A stretch of DNA of 64,000 nt from Candidatus Fermentithermobacillus carboniphilus (GTDB lineage Bacteria; Bacillota; Sulfobacillia; Fermentithermobacillales; Fermentithermobacillaceae): NCBI GenBank assembly GCA_018208355.1, contig CP062796.1:809217-873216 (forward strand), read 5' to 3'. The position numbers and the translations under genes were made by a program. The first letter of the stretch is position 1; every line of letters begins with the position of its first letter. This document shows positions 1-6,803 of the stretch, piece after piece. A model generated the notes under the pieces. The model had not been told where the DNA came from and did no database searches. It was given only the letters and a program-made list of their open reading frames with translations.

Positions 1-334
1 CGGTGAGCAATCTGTACAGGATGAGATGCTCTCTGGAGACGACATCATCGGGGCACGAGCTCAACAACCTGGATAGTGCCTGGAGAAGCTTCTGGATAGC
101 CTCATCCGGTCCGCTCAGCCAGAGACCTACGCCCGGTTTCGACTCCAGGACGACATCAGTCGCGGTGTCCCGGATCCAGTCCCGGACTTTTCCGAGGTCG
201 CTCCGCACCGTGCGAACGGTCACTCCGAGCTCCCTCGCGATTTCAGAAGCTGTTACAGGCGCGTTTGAACCTGCTATCATACTCAGTATTGATGCAGGCC
301 TTCTGGCAAGATACGCGATTTTGCTCGCCCCCAG
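1..334 (-). CDS. PRD/BglG-type transcriptional regulator, N-terminal part (cut by window edge)
   Basis: Leftward from about 334 one frame stays open to the window edge. It encodes a helix-turn-helix region with the core TASEIARELGVTVRTVRSDL, then ESKPGVGLWLSG, then the beginning of a second helical domain (EHLILYRLL). This order (HTH_11, wing ending in a pGxGxxL motif, Mga-like HTH) is typical of the DNA-binding end of BglG/MtlR/LicR-type regulators of sugar uptake. No good start is visible: the frame opens after a TGA at 337-335, and the only early candidates are CTG at 334 or an internal ATG that would cut into the domain. The 5' end may therefore be damaged. The family is clear; integrity is not. 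Confidence 0.6.
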   Translation of the reverse strand, partial: MGASKIAYLARRPASILSMIAGSNAPVTASEIARELGVTVRTVRSDLGKVRDWIRDTATDVVLESKPGVGLWLSGPDEAIQKLLQALSRLLSSCPDDVVSREHLILYRLLT

Positions 335-439
335 TCAAAGCTGACAGTCCGTCTTGCCACCAAACACGTAGCACCTTTTCGCTCTTAATGATAGACTTAT
401 AAAAACAGCGCTTCAACTGGGCTATTTCCGGATGTTTGT

Positions 440-479
440 ACATTTATTTTCACCATTTTAGATGGTGAAAGAAAATGTA
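440..479. promoter_or_regulatory. Imperfect 40-bp palindrome with perfect 9-bp core arms
   Basis: TTTCACCAT (448-456) and ATGGTGAAA (462-470) are exact inverted repeats separated by TTTAG. The symmetry continues outwards with few mismatches to about 440 and 479. It lies between the end of the MinD-like pseudogene and the PRD-type regulator. There is no T-run on either side and the stem is AT-rich, so an operator is likelier than a terminator. Confidence 0.4.
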
Positions 480-581
480 TCATCTTCAATACACCATGTT
501 GTCTTCGATCGGGGTTTCAATCAGACAACGCCTGCGGAAATCAAAGTGATGCCGAAGAGGGGAAATGATCTTTCACTATGC

Positions 582-1237
582 TCATAAACTCACGAATTCC
601 TTGACCTTTTCCCAGAGTCTACGTACTTCCCGAGTTGCGGGACAATCGAGTTTTACCACGGGCATTCCCTGGACCATGGCTTTCGGTACGTTCTCGTCAT
701 AAGGGATCTTGCCCACAACAGGTATATCCCGTTCCCGGCACTTTGCCTCGATCTCCCCAGAGTGTTCCGGGCTGATATCGTATTTGTTTATACACACAGC
801 GGCGGGAACCCCAAAATGCCTGCACACTTCGAGCACCCGATCGAGGTCGTGAAAACCCAAAACCAATGTCCTGATAATACCGGATACATCTCAACCGCGC
901 CAGCCGGACAAAGCCGCGAACAAACCCCGCAACCTTCGCATGACCACGGGTCCACCTGAAAATCATGGATGGCCTCAAACCTGCAGCGCTCTCCACACTG
1001 GCCACACTCAATGCACTTATCTTTGTGGATCCTGGCCTTCTTTGAAGCCTGGAATTCGCGGGTTTCCAGGTGCTCCGCGTTCAAGATGAGTTCGAGGTTG
1101 GCAGCGTCAACGTCACAGTCACAGAGCACAGCGTCTCCAGAAAGCATGGCAAACCCGCCGGCGATAGAAGTCTTGCCAGTGCCACCTTTTCCGCTGATCA
1201 GTACTATCTCCTTTACGCCTTGTCGCACCCTGGACAC
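582..1237 (-). pseudogene. MinD-superfamily ATPase with ferredoxin insert, internally deleted and frameshifted
   Basis: The first part (1237 to about 880) has the P-loop ISGKGGTGKTS and two ferredoxin motifs, CIECGQCGERC and CEGCGVCSRLC. The last part (about 870 to 582) continues in another frame with GFHDLDRVLEV and the usual C-terminal half (INKYDIS, VVGKIPYDENVPKA). Against the intact paralogue at 1310-2239, about 70 residues are missing between the second cluster (GAVEMYP) and GFHDL. That segment includes the IDSPPG switch motif and the TEPT strand. With the nucleotide-sensing middle gone and the frame changed at the joint, the product cannot be a working ATPase. Intact relatives are thought to couple ATP use to Fe-S or metal-cofactor handling. 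Confidence 0.8.
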
Positions 1238-1309
1238 TCCCCATTTCTTCCCGTGGAGGACACATTCAAGTAAAAACTTGCTGGACGTAGCTTTCGTGAC
1301 TGAAGATCC

Positions 1310-2239
1310 TCAGTTTGGCCGACCCTGCGCATGCCCAGTTTTCAGGTTGCCCCTGGAAATCTCCAGGATACGATGTCTGAGTTCCCTGAACATCTCCGCG
1401 TATTCCGGATAACGCTCTGTCAGAGTTTCCCCCCTGGCGTAAGACCTCGCGATCATCCTGTCGAAAGGGATCTTCAGTAATACCGGGATTCCACTTTGCT
1501 GGCAAAATCGTTCAATCCTGTCATCGCCGATATCGCTGCGGTTAATCACCACACCCGAGGGCACCATCAGTTTTCGGGTGACTTCGTAAGCGATCTGAAG
1601 GTCGTGAAACCCGAAAGGTGTCGGCTCGGTGACAAGGATACAAAAATCACTTCCCTTGACAGATCCGACCATGCCGCATGATGTTCCGGGAGGAGAGTCG
1701 ATTATTACGATACCATCTCCGAGGGCCGTGTTCCGCACGGCGGATATCAGCGGAGCCGCAACCGCCTCACCGGGGTTCAGTATGCCGTGACTGAATATAC
1801 CCTTCTTAGCAAGCCCGGTTTCCAGGACACCTATCTTTCTTCCCTTTTCGCTGATGGCGCCCTTTGGACAAAATACGCTACAGGCACCGCACCCGTGACA
1901 GAGTTCTTCAAACACCATAATTCTTCTGTTCGTAGCCAAAATAGCGTTAAACGCACAGACTTCCGCGCAAACACCGCAATGGGAGCACTTATTTTCGTCC
2001 ACCAAAGGAACCGGCAACGAAACCGGACGCCGCTCTTTTATTTCGGGCTTGAGAAAAATGTGAGCGTTGGGCTCTTCAACATCGCAATCAAGCAACTGCA
2101 CTCTTGGTGCATCGCTCTCCCGGGTGCTCGCAACCTCATTCCATTCGGTCGAAGAAAATGAGAGAAACAAATTAACGGCGACCGTGGTTTTCCCGGTACC
2201 ACCTTTACCGCTGGCCACAGAGATCAACAACCGGCACAC
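1310..2239 (-). CDS. MinD-superfamily P-loop ATPase with inserted ferredoxin domain
   Basis: A 309-residue cytoplasmic protein of the usual family length. The deviant Walker A motif is at the N-terminus (SVASGKGGTGKTTVAVNL). Residues about 90-150 hold two 4Fe-4S motifs, CSHCGVCAEVC and CHGCGACSVFC. The rest of the SIMIBI fold follows (IIDSPPGTSCG, then LVTEPTPFGFHDL). Such proteins occur in anaerobes beside NifX-like and DUF5320 genes, exactly as here, and are presumed to act in Fe-S or molybdenum/tungsten cofactor handling. The substrate is not known. It lies upstream of the damaged paralogue with a gap of about 70 bases, as if from a tandem duplication. Confidence 0.85.
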   Translation of the reverse strand: MCRLLISVASGKGGTGKTTVAVNLFLSFSSTEWNEVASTRESDAPRVQLLDCDVEEPNAHIFLKPEIKERRPVSLPVPLVDENKCSHCGVCAEVCAFNAILATNRRIMVFEELCHGCGACSVFCPKGAISEKGRKIGVLETGLAKKGIFSHGILNPGEAVAAPLISAVRNTALGDGIVIIDSPPGTSCGMVGSVKGSDFCILVTEPTPFGFHDLQIAYEVTRKLMVPSGVVINRSDIGDDRIERFCQQSGIPVLLKIPFDRMIARSYARGETLTERYPEYAEMFRELRHRILEISRGNLKTGHAQGRPN

Positions 2240-2412
2240 TTCCTTTTCCTGAGAAAATCTTTCGATCTGAGGAATGTTCCACCCGAGCGTGATTTACGGT
2301 GCTACAGAAGGAGGGCACGTGCACAGACTCCCTAATGAGACAAGCAAAAAAGATGCTCCCCGCCCGGTAAAGAGGCATCAGGCCAGACCCGCAGAGTATA
2401 GGTACTTTAGGG

Positions 2413-2441
2413 GGAGCGAGGAATCTCGTCTTCCTCGCTCC
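2413..2441 (-). terminator. Perfect 11-bp hairpin between DUF5320 and MinD-like genes
   Basis: Arms 2413-2423 and 2431-2441 pair without mismatch around a 7-base loop, immediately after the DUF5320 stop. No T-run follows on the minus strand, so it may be an attenuator, a processing site or a stabiliser and not a full terminator. Confidence 0.4.
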
Positions 2442-2448
2442 TCGGGGT

Positions 2449-2880
2449 TTACTGTTCGTCCCGCTCTTTGTCTTGACCCTTATCCTCTCTACCAAGTGAC
2501 TTGATATTCTCATCGATTTCAGCCAACCTGTCTTCGAGGAACTTAATCTCCTGTTTTAGGGCTTGTGCTTCATTTTTCAACGCGGTCTCCTCGTCGACAG
2601 GGACCGGGTATTTAAGAGGGACGTACCACGGATGGATCGGGTAGTAAGGAGCAGCGTATGGCACCCAGCCCAACGGGCGACGCCAGAACCACCTAAATCC
2701 ACGCCCGTAACCTCGACCAAAACCGCGACCCCAGCCATAGTAAACTCCTCGCCTCAAACCCAGACCGGGACCCGGATTCATGTAGCCAGGTACTGGAAAT
2801 CCAGCGCAATATCCAAGACCCCTTCCTGTCATGGGGCCAAGTCCCAAGGGACCTGTTCCATCTCCGCGAGGCATATACAT
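2449..2880 (-). CDS. DUF5320 family Gly/Tyr/Arg-rich protein with C-terminal coiled coil
   Basis: 143 residues. The N-terminus has the DUF5320 signature (MPRGDGTGPLGLGPMTGRG followed by YCAG). A low-complexity segment rich in Gly, Arg, Tyr and Trp follows (residues about 30-75), and from about 97 a charged helix ending in KSLGREDKGQDKERDEQ is predicted to form a coiled coil. The single Cys in the signature could bind metal or an Fe-S cluster, but this is inference. The family has no proven function and is repeatedly found next to MinD-ferredoxin and NifX-like genes. A good ribosome binding site (AAAGGAGGAATGT) precedes the start. Confidence 0.8.
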   Translation of the reverse strand: MYMPRGDGTGPLGLGPMTGRGLGYCAGFPVPGYMNPGPGLGLRRGVYYGWGRGFGRGYGRGFRWFWRRPLGWVPYAAPYYPIHPWYVPLKYPVPVDEETALKNEAQALKQEIKFLEDRLAEIDENIKSLGREDKGQDKERDEQ

Positions 2881-2919
2881 TCCTCCTTTGATTTGTTTCA
2901 GATTTACTGTCTTTCTGCT

Positions 2920-3174
2920 TTACTCTCTTTTTGCGGCAAACTTGTTGCCGCCACCTCGGCCTAACCTCCGACGAAAACCTGCCCCGGGTCTTTTCCCTAT
3001 TCCTGAGATAGCTCCGGACTGAGGCAGTACCTCCGGCGGAAGGTCTCCCGTCCGCCCTCCAGCCGGAAGGTTTTGTGCCTTTACGTCGATGGGGTCAGCA
3101 CAAAAGCCCTGCCCCCTTCCGGTCATGGGGCCCTGGCCCCAATGCCCCGTTCCATCGAACCCGGGCAACCACAT
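2920..3174 (-). CDS. DUF5320-like small protein
   Basis: The conserved N-terminal motif is WLPGFDGTGHWGQGPMTGRG followed by a single Cys, as in the neighbour at 2449-2880. After that the sequence diverges into a basic Gly/Arg-rich tail (GKRPGAGFRRRLGRGGG) without the coiled coil. The start given is the ATG next to AAGGAGGTG. The spacing is tight, and an in-frame ATG at 3198 is an alternative. It is probably co-transcribed with the NifX-like genes upstream and the second DUF5320 gene downstream. Function unknown. Confidence 0.7.
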   Translation of the reverse strand: MWLPGFDGTGHWGQGPMTGRGQGFCADPIDVKAQNLPAGGRTGDLPPEVLPQSGAISGIGKRPGAGFRRRLGRGGGNKFAAKRE

Positions 3175-3321
3175 CACCTCCTTAAAGGTTCTCTTCATGC
3201 CGCGACAACCTGACCTCATCCTGTTTGCAATCCATTACCCGCCACGCTACGTAAACCAGGACCCGTAATGATTGACCCGGGTCTGCAGGTTAAACTGACC
3301 GCAGCACCGAGACCTGCTTTA

Positions 3322-3669
3322 TCAACAGTGCGGTTCTCCCGGATGTTCGCAAAAACTCTTACCCCGCTCCAAGCGACCATCAAGGTACTCCTGTATAACC
3401 CGGTCTACCGGTCCTGCCACGCCTGTCACCACCTCTATCCCCTGTTGTCGGAAAAGCTCCTCCGCCCTCGGGCCCATCCCGCCTGCTATGATGCAGGCGA
3501 TGCCACGTTCGCCGAGAAATTTGGGCAAAAAACCCGGCTCATGTCCCGGGTTCGGCAAAGTCCACTTGCCAGCAATCTTGCCGTCTTCGACTTCGAAAAT
3601 CGTGTACTCAGGGCACCGCCCGAAATGAAGAGCTACCTCACCGCCCTCACTTGAGACCGCTATCTTCAC
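3322..3669 (-). CDS. NifX/NifB-type dinitrogenase iron-molybdenum cofactor-binding-like protein
   Basis: About 115 residues with the compact fold of the NifX/NafY/VnfX group: KIAVSSEGGEVALHFGRCPEYTIFEV at the start, then a CIIAGGMGPRAEELF strand-helix, then GIEVVTGVAGPVDRVIQEYL. The HFGRCPEY segment is the usual cofactor-side motif. No nitrogenase genes are in the window, so a role in another metal-cluster pathway is more likely. Start chosen as GTG at 3669, where homologous sequence begins. An upstream in-frame start at 3693 is possible. The tail SFCEHPGEPHC is Cys/His-rich and may bind metal. Confidence 0.8.
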   Translation of the reverse strand: MKIAVSSEGGEVALHFGRCPEYTIFEVEDGKIAGKWTLPNPGHEPGFLPKFLGERGIACIIAGGMGPRAEELFRQQGIEVVTGVAGPVDRVIQEYLDGRLERGKSFCEHPGEPHC

Positions 3670-3708
3670 AACTATCCCCCCCACTAGCGCCAATGTGGTC
3701 TTCTTCGG

Positions 3709-4092
3709 CTATTTATCCGCCGTATGCCCGAACATGCCCTGGTGTGATCGAACGTTCGGGTTACTGATAGGCTTTAACTTGCCTGCCGTAAAAGCTTCCA
3801 GCACCTGTCTCACTGTCCCGGAATCGACTGAATATACCTTGATTCCGGATGACCTTAACGCCTCGTACGCATTGGGACCTACATTCCCGGTACACACAAC
3901 TTCCACACCTTTGGAAACCAAGAACTGAACGGTTCCGATTCCTGCGCCATGCCCCACCATAGCTGATGGATTTGCCGCAGCTTCCACCACCCCGGTATCA
4001 GTCTCCACCAGGACGAAATACGGGCAGCGCCCAAACCTGGAGTCTACGTTTGAATCCAGTGAGTCACCTTGCGAACAAATTGCAACCTTCAT
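3709..4092 (-). CDS. NifX-family metal-cluster-binding-like protein
   Basis: 127 residues of the same family as the next gene, but only distantly similar to it. Visible motifs are MKVAICSQGDSLDSNVDSRF then GRCPYFVLVETDTG, VQFLVSKGVEVVCTGNVGPNAYEAL, and a C-terminal IKVYSVDSGTVRQVLEAF. The start at 4092 is where family similarity begins; an in-frame ATG at 4137 would add 15 residues. It is the first intact gene behind the consensus promoter at 4492-4519. It likely carries or protects an Fe-S or Mo-Fe-S precursor; substrate not known. Confidence 0.8.
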   Translation of the reverse strand: MKVAICSQGDSLDSNVDSRFGRCPYFVLVETDTGVVEAAANPSAMVGHGAGIGTVQFLVSKGVEVVCTGNVGPNAYEALRSSGIKVYSVDSGTVRQVLEAFTAGKLKPISNPNVRSHQGMFGHTADK

Positions 4093-4174
4093 TCGGCTCT
4101 CAGCCTCCAAACGGTGCTGTACATTCTGCCTACCCAATTCCTCGTTCTTTTGCAGTTCGCCCCCTTTTCAGATC

Positions 4175-4486
4175 TCAGGACGGCCGCGCACGTCCTTCAA
4201 CAATTTCCGACACAGACCCCAAGAACGCAGCCCGGTATTCCTCGATCTTCCCTTGATCCGCAAGAGCAGTCAGGCGCTCGTCCAAAGGAAGCGAACCGAT
4301 CACGCTTACACCCAGTTTTTGCGCCAATTCTTCCGCCTTAGCGCGACCAAAAGGCTCTATCCGTTCGCCGCACTTAGGACAGGTGACCCAGGCCATGTTT
4401 TCCACCAATCCCAGTAAAGGAGTCACCCCTATCTCGTCCGTCACGTTCAGCCTGGCCACAGCATTATGAATATATACCCATTTCAA
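4175..4486 (-). pseudogene. C-terminal fragment of Mrp/NBP35-type Fe-S cluster carrier ATPase
   Basis: The readable similarity starts at LLGLVENMAWVTCPKCGERI and runs through the rest of the Mrp C-terminus (PFGRAKAEELAQKLGVSVIGSLPLDERL). CPKC is the cluster-bridging motif. The P-loop, Walker B and about 160 N-terminal residues of a complete Mrp are absent. The preceding 20 residues do not look like the family. A consensus promoter lies so close upstream that the transcript would begin at about the annotated ATG, so translation of this fragment is doubtful. It may survive as a leader segment or a small CPKC scaffold protein. Confidence 0.6.
4468..4484 (-). promoter_or_regulatory. 17-bp element, copy 1, just downstream of the -10 box
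   Basis: On the minus strand this reads GAAATGGGTATATATTC. The identical 17-mer occurs at 5413-5429. In both places it starts 7 bases after the -10 hexamer. It is a candidate operator in the initially transcribed region. The DUF134 protein encoded in this cluster is an obvious candidate binder (inference). Confidence 0.5.
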
Positions 4487-4491
4487 CCCCC

Positions 4492-4519
4492 ATTATACTT
4501 AGTTTTGGATATATGTCAA
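4492..4519 (-). promoter_or_regulatory. Consensus sigma-A type promoter (TTGACA, 16 bp, TATAAT)
   Basis: On the minus strand, TTGACA at 4519-4514 and TATAAT at 4497-4492 both match the vegetative consensus exactly with a 16-bp spacer. Transcription would start near 4485 and run into the NifX-like, DUF5320 and MinD-like genes. Confidence 0.7.
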
Positions 4520-4853
4520 TAACCATTTAATTGAAAGATGCAAGTATAACGACCTCGTAATCTGCCACCACTCGCCTTACAACACAGCATTTTTCCGGGG
4601 AAAACACGGTGCGGATGAGAATTGACGGTACTCTACGACTTGTGCGTGCTGAGATTTAAAGTGGATCTCCGTATCTAAACTGCGCGGGTCTTGTCTTTGA
4701 CGGTAAAACAGTCGACTACTCGCCCACCGGTTAAACCTGTTCAATCCCGTTTATCAGAGGAATCTATTTAAGTAAAGCAGGATCAGTTTCGGAAAGGACT
4801 TTCTTGTAAATAACTTTTAACAAGCTGCACCATCCGACTACAGATAACAAAAG
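4520..4853. other. Intergenic stretch without a recognised gene
   Basis: No open frame here resembles a protein, and no trace of the missing Mrp N-terminus could be read in it on either strand. Only the promoter at its left end is recognised. Confidence 0.5.
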
Positions 4854-5387
4854 CTACCAGTTAGGACCACCGTTATCTCCGGGATCACTCCTCGGTCCCC
4901 GGTGCGGACCACGACCCCGACCGTAGCCCCAGCAGGACCTCTTAACTGAACCTTGATCCTGGTCGGAAGGAGTACTCATCTCCTGCCTGCAAGTATGCTC
5001 CCTGACAGCAGCACTGCCGCACTCAGGGCATTCGACTTCAGGCTCAGATGAAGATTGCCACCTGTGTCCACACGCAGAACATTCCCATCTACGTACCGCA
5101 AACCGATAATTGCCGCCCTCTATCCTGATGGCTTTACCTTCAATTAGCGCACTGGCCACCTTATGCCGGGCCGATGTGAGAATGCGCTGGAATGTGCTCT
5201 GGGCTACACCCATTCGCTCAGCACATTCTTCCTGCTCCAGGCCAACAAGGTCTTTCAATCTGATAGCCTCAAGTTCGTCAACACCTAGCGATACTTCAAT
5301 GAGAGTTGACAACGGAACCCCGGCTGGTTTAAAGTACGTCACTCGCGGCATGAACTCTATCCACCGCGGTTTAATAGGCCTCGGCAA
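4854..5387 (-). CDS. DUF134 family DNA-binding protein with C-terminal zinc ribbon
   Basis: 177 residues from TTG 5387, which follows a strong GGGGGTGAT ribosome binding site. The N-terminus PRPIKPRWIEF matches DUF134. A sigma-70 region 4-like HTH follows (LEAIRLKDLVGLEQEECAERMGVAQSTFQRIL). Residues about 108-140 form a zinc ribbon (CSACGHRW ... CPECGSA), and the tail is Gly/Arg/Pro-rich. DUF134 proteins are predicted transcription regulators adjacent to NifX-like and MinD-like genes. The shared 17-mer at its own promoter and at the operon promoter suggests autoregulation plus control of the cluster (inference). A longer frame upstream (to 5525) would start before the promoter and is unlikely. 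Confidence 0.85.
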   Translation of the reverse strand: MPRPIKPRWIEFMPRVTYFKPAGVPLSTLIEVSLGVDELEAIRLKDLVGLEQEECAERMGVAQSTFQRILTSARHKVASALIEGKAIRIEGGNYRFAVRRWECSACGHRWQSSSEPEVECPECGSAAVREHTCRQEMSTPSDQDQGSVKRSCWGYGRGRGPHRGPRSDPGDNGGPNW

Positions 5388-5412
5388 ACCATCACCCCCT
5401 CTGGGAACATGC

Positions 5413-5429
5413 GAATATATACCCATTTC
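5413..5429 (-). promoter_or_regulatory. 17-bp element, copy 2, just downstream of the -10 box
   Basis: Identical to 4468-4484 and again 7 bases after a -10 hexamer, in front of the DUF134 gene. Confidence 0.5.
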
Positions 5430-5436
5430 TGCCCCA

Positions 5437-5465
5437 GGATAAACCCTGTGCCTCAGGAATGTCAA
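5437..5465 (-). promoter_or_regulatory. Putative sigma-A promoter of the DUF134 gene
   Basis: On the minus strand TTGACA (5465-5460) is followed after 17 bp by TTATCC (5442-5437). The -35 matches consensus fully, the -10 only in part. The predicted start near 5430 leaves a leader of about 43 bases before the TTG start. Confidence 0.5.
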
Positions 5466-5549
5466 GGTTAAAGGGAGAATCCCCCGCGTACCCGCGCCAA
5501 TCCGCCAGCCCGCACTCTGCTTCAAGGCAAGATGATGGACCGTCCTGGT

Positions 5550-6692
5550 TTACGCCATTCGCCTCAGATCGGCATCTATTTCTTTCAGCAGTTTTCTTAT
5601 GGGCAAGTGCTGAGGACACGCTCCTTCACACTGACCGCACTCAAGGCACGAAGCCGGGTCACCCAGATCCTTTTTGATCCGGTCGTAGTTCCTCCTGAGA
5701 CTATCCCGGGTGCCAAACATGCCCGCCTCGTTGTACATGTGGAAGAGGTCTGCGATCTTGATACTTTGAGGGCACAAAGCGCAATACCGGCAACTTGTGC
5801 AGGCAATCCTGATACGTCCCCGGTAGAACGCTTTGACCTCGTCAAATAAAGCCAGTTCCTCCCTACCAAGAGAGTTGGGGAACGCAGTCTCGGCTGTCTT
5901 TATGTTTTCCTGAAGCTGCTCCATGGAGTTCATCCCGCTCAGCACGACCGTGACTTCCGGGTGATTCCAAACCCAGCGTAGACCCCAGTCAGCCGGCTTT
6001 CGTTTTATCCCCGATCTATCCCATATAGCCTGAACCTCTTCTGGTACATTCTGCACCAGCCTTCCTCCGCAGAGAGGCTCCATAATTATGACAGCAAGTC
6101 CTTTACCGGAAGCGTACTTCAAACCTTCAGTCCCCGCCTGGGTATCCTCGTCCATGTAGTTGTACTGGATCTGGCAGAAATCCCAGTCATAAGAATCTAC
6201 GATGCTCTTGAAAGTGGCCACATCGTCGTGGAACGAAAATCCTGCGTATCTGATACGCCCGTCTGCTTTTGCCCGGCTCAAGAAATCAAGTACGTCTGCC
6301 TCAACCAGGGGCTTCCAGCGTTCTTTGTTCAGAGAGTGAAGGAGATACATATCTATGTGGTCGGTCTGGAGTTTCTGCAGTTGTTCTTCAAGAAACCGGT
6401 CAAAATCCTCCCGCGTCTTGACCAACCACGTCGGGCACTTGGTTGCCAGCTTGACTTTATCTCTCAATCCTTCCTTTAGTATTTTCCCCACTACTATTTC
6501 ACTTTGCCCGCCGTGATAATTGTAGGCGGTATCGATGTAGTCCACGCCGTGATCCACAGCGTAATGTACTAACTGCCTGGTCTTTTCCTCATCGATCTTG
6601 GCCTGGTCATTGTCGATAACAGGAAGTCTCATCATCCCAAATCCCAGAGCCGAAACGTCGAAATCATACTTGCCAAACTTCCTTCGCTGCAT
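5550..6692 (-). CDS. Aldo/keto reductase with C-terminal 4Fe-4S ferredoxin-like domain
   Basis: 380 residues. Residues 1-290 form an aldo/keto reductase barrel with the catalytic set visible: Asp and Tyr in DYIDTAYNYHGG, Lys in KLATKCP, His in MYLLHSL. Residues about 295-375 carry Cys groups CTSCRYCALCP and CLECGQCEGACP, enough for Fe-S clusters. This fused form is common in anaerobes and may exchange electrons with ferredoxin in place of or besides NAD(P)H; substrate unknown. GGGGGGATAGCCG precedes the ATG. It is upstream of, and separated by 160 bases from, the DUF134 gene, which has its own promoter. Confidence 0.9.
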   Translation of the reverse strand: MQRRKFGKYDFDVSALGFGMMRLPVIDNDQAKIDEEKTRQLVHYAVDHGVDYIDTAYNYHGGQSEIVVGKILKEGLRDKVKLATKCPTWLVKTREDFDRFLEEQLQKLQTDHIDMYLLHSLNKERWKPLVEADVLDFLSRAKADGRIRYAGFSFHDDVATFKSIVDSYDWDFCQIQYNYMDEDTQAGTEGLKYASGKGLAVIIMEPLCGGRLVQNVPEEVQAIWDRSGIKRKPADWGLRWVWNHPEVTVVLSGMNSMEQLQENIKTAETAFPNSLGREELALFDEVKAFYRGRIRIACTSCRYCALCPQSIKIADLFHMYNEAGMFGTRDSLRRNYDRIKKDLGDPASCLECGQCEGACPQHLPIRKLLKEIDADLRRMA

Positions 6693-6803
6693 CGGCTATC
6701 CCCCCGCATCCGGTGTCTCTATCCGTCGATACTTTCAATTGTGGGGCTTCCTATCTATGAGATCAACTCATTGTACTATCTCTTACTACAAGCAACGCAT
6801 GGT

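Noticed and set aside
2205..2513. 102-residue minus-strand frame between MinD-like and DUF5320 genes
   Set aside because: Overlaps the ends of both real genes in another frame and resembles nothing.
4503..4545. Similarity of TTTTGG ... TTTAATTGAAAGAT to the 68-bp DASS-TPP element
   Set aside because: Only short AT-rich pieces match, with a 5-base difference in spacing, and the region is explained by the consensus promoter.
4730..4760. GTTCAATCCC resembling a tRNA T-loop
   Set aside because: The flanking bases do not form a T stem, and no acceptor or anticodon arm is present.
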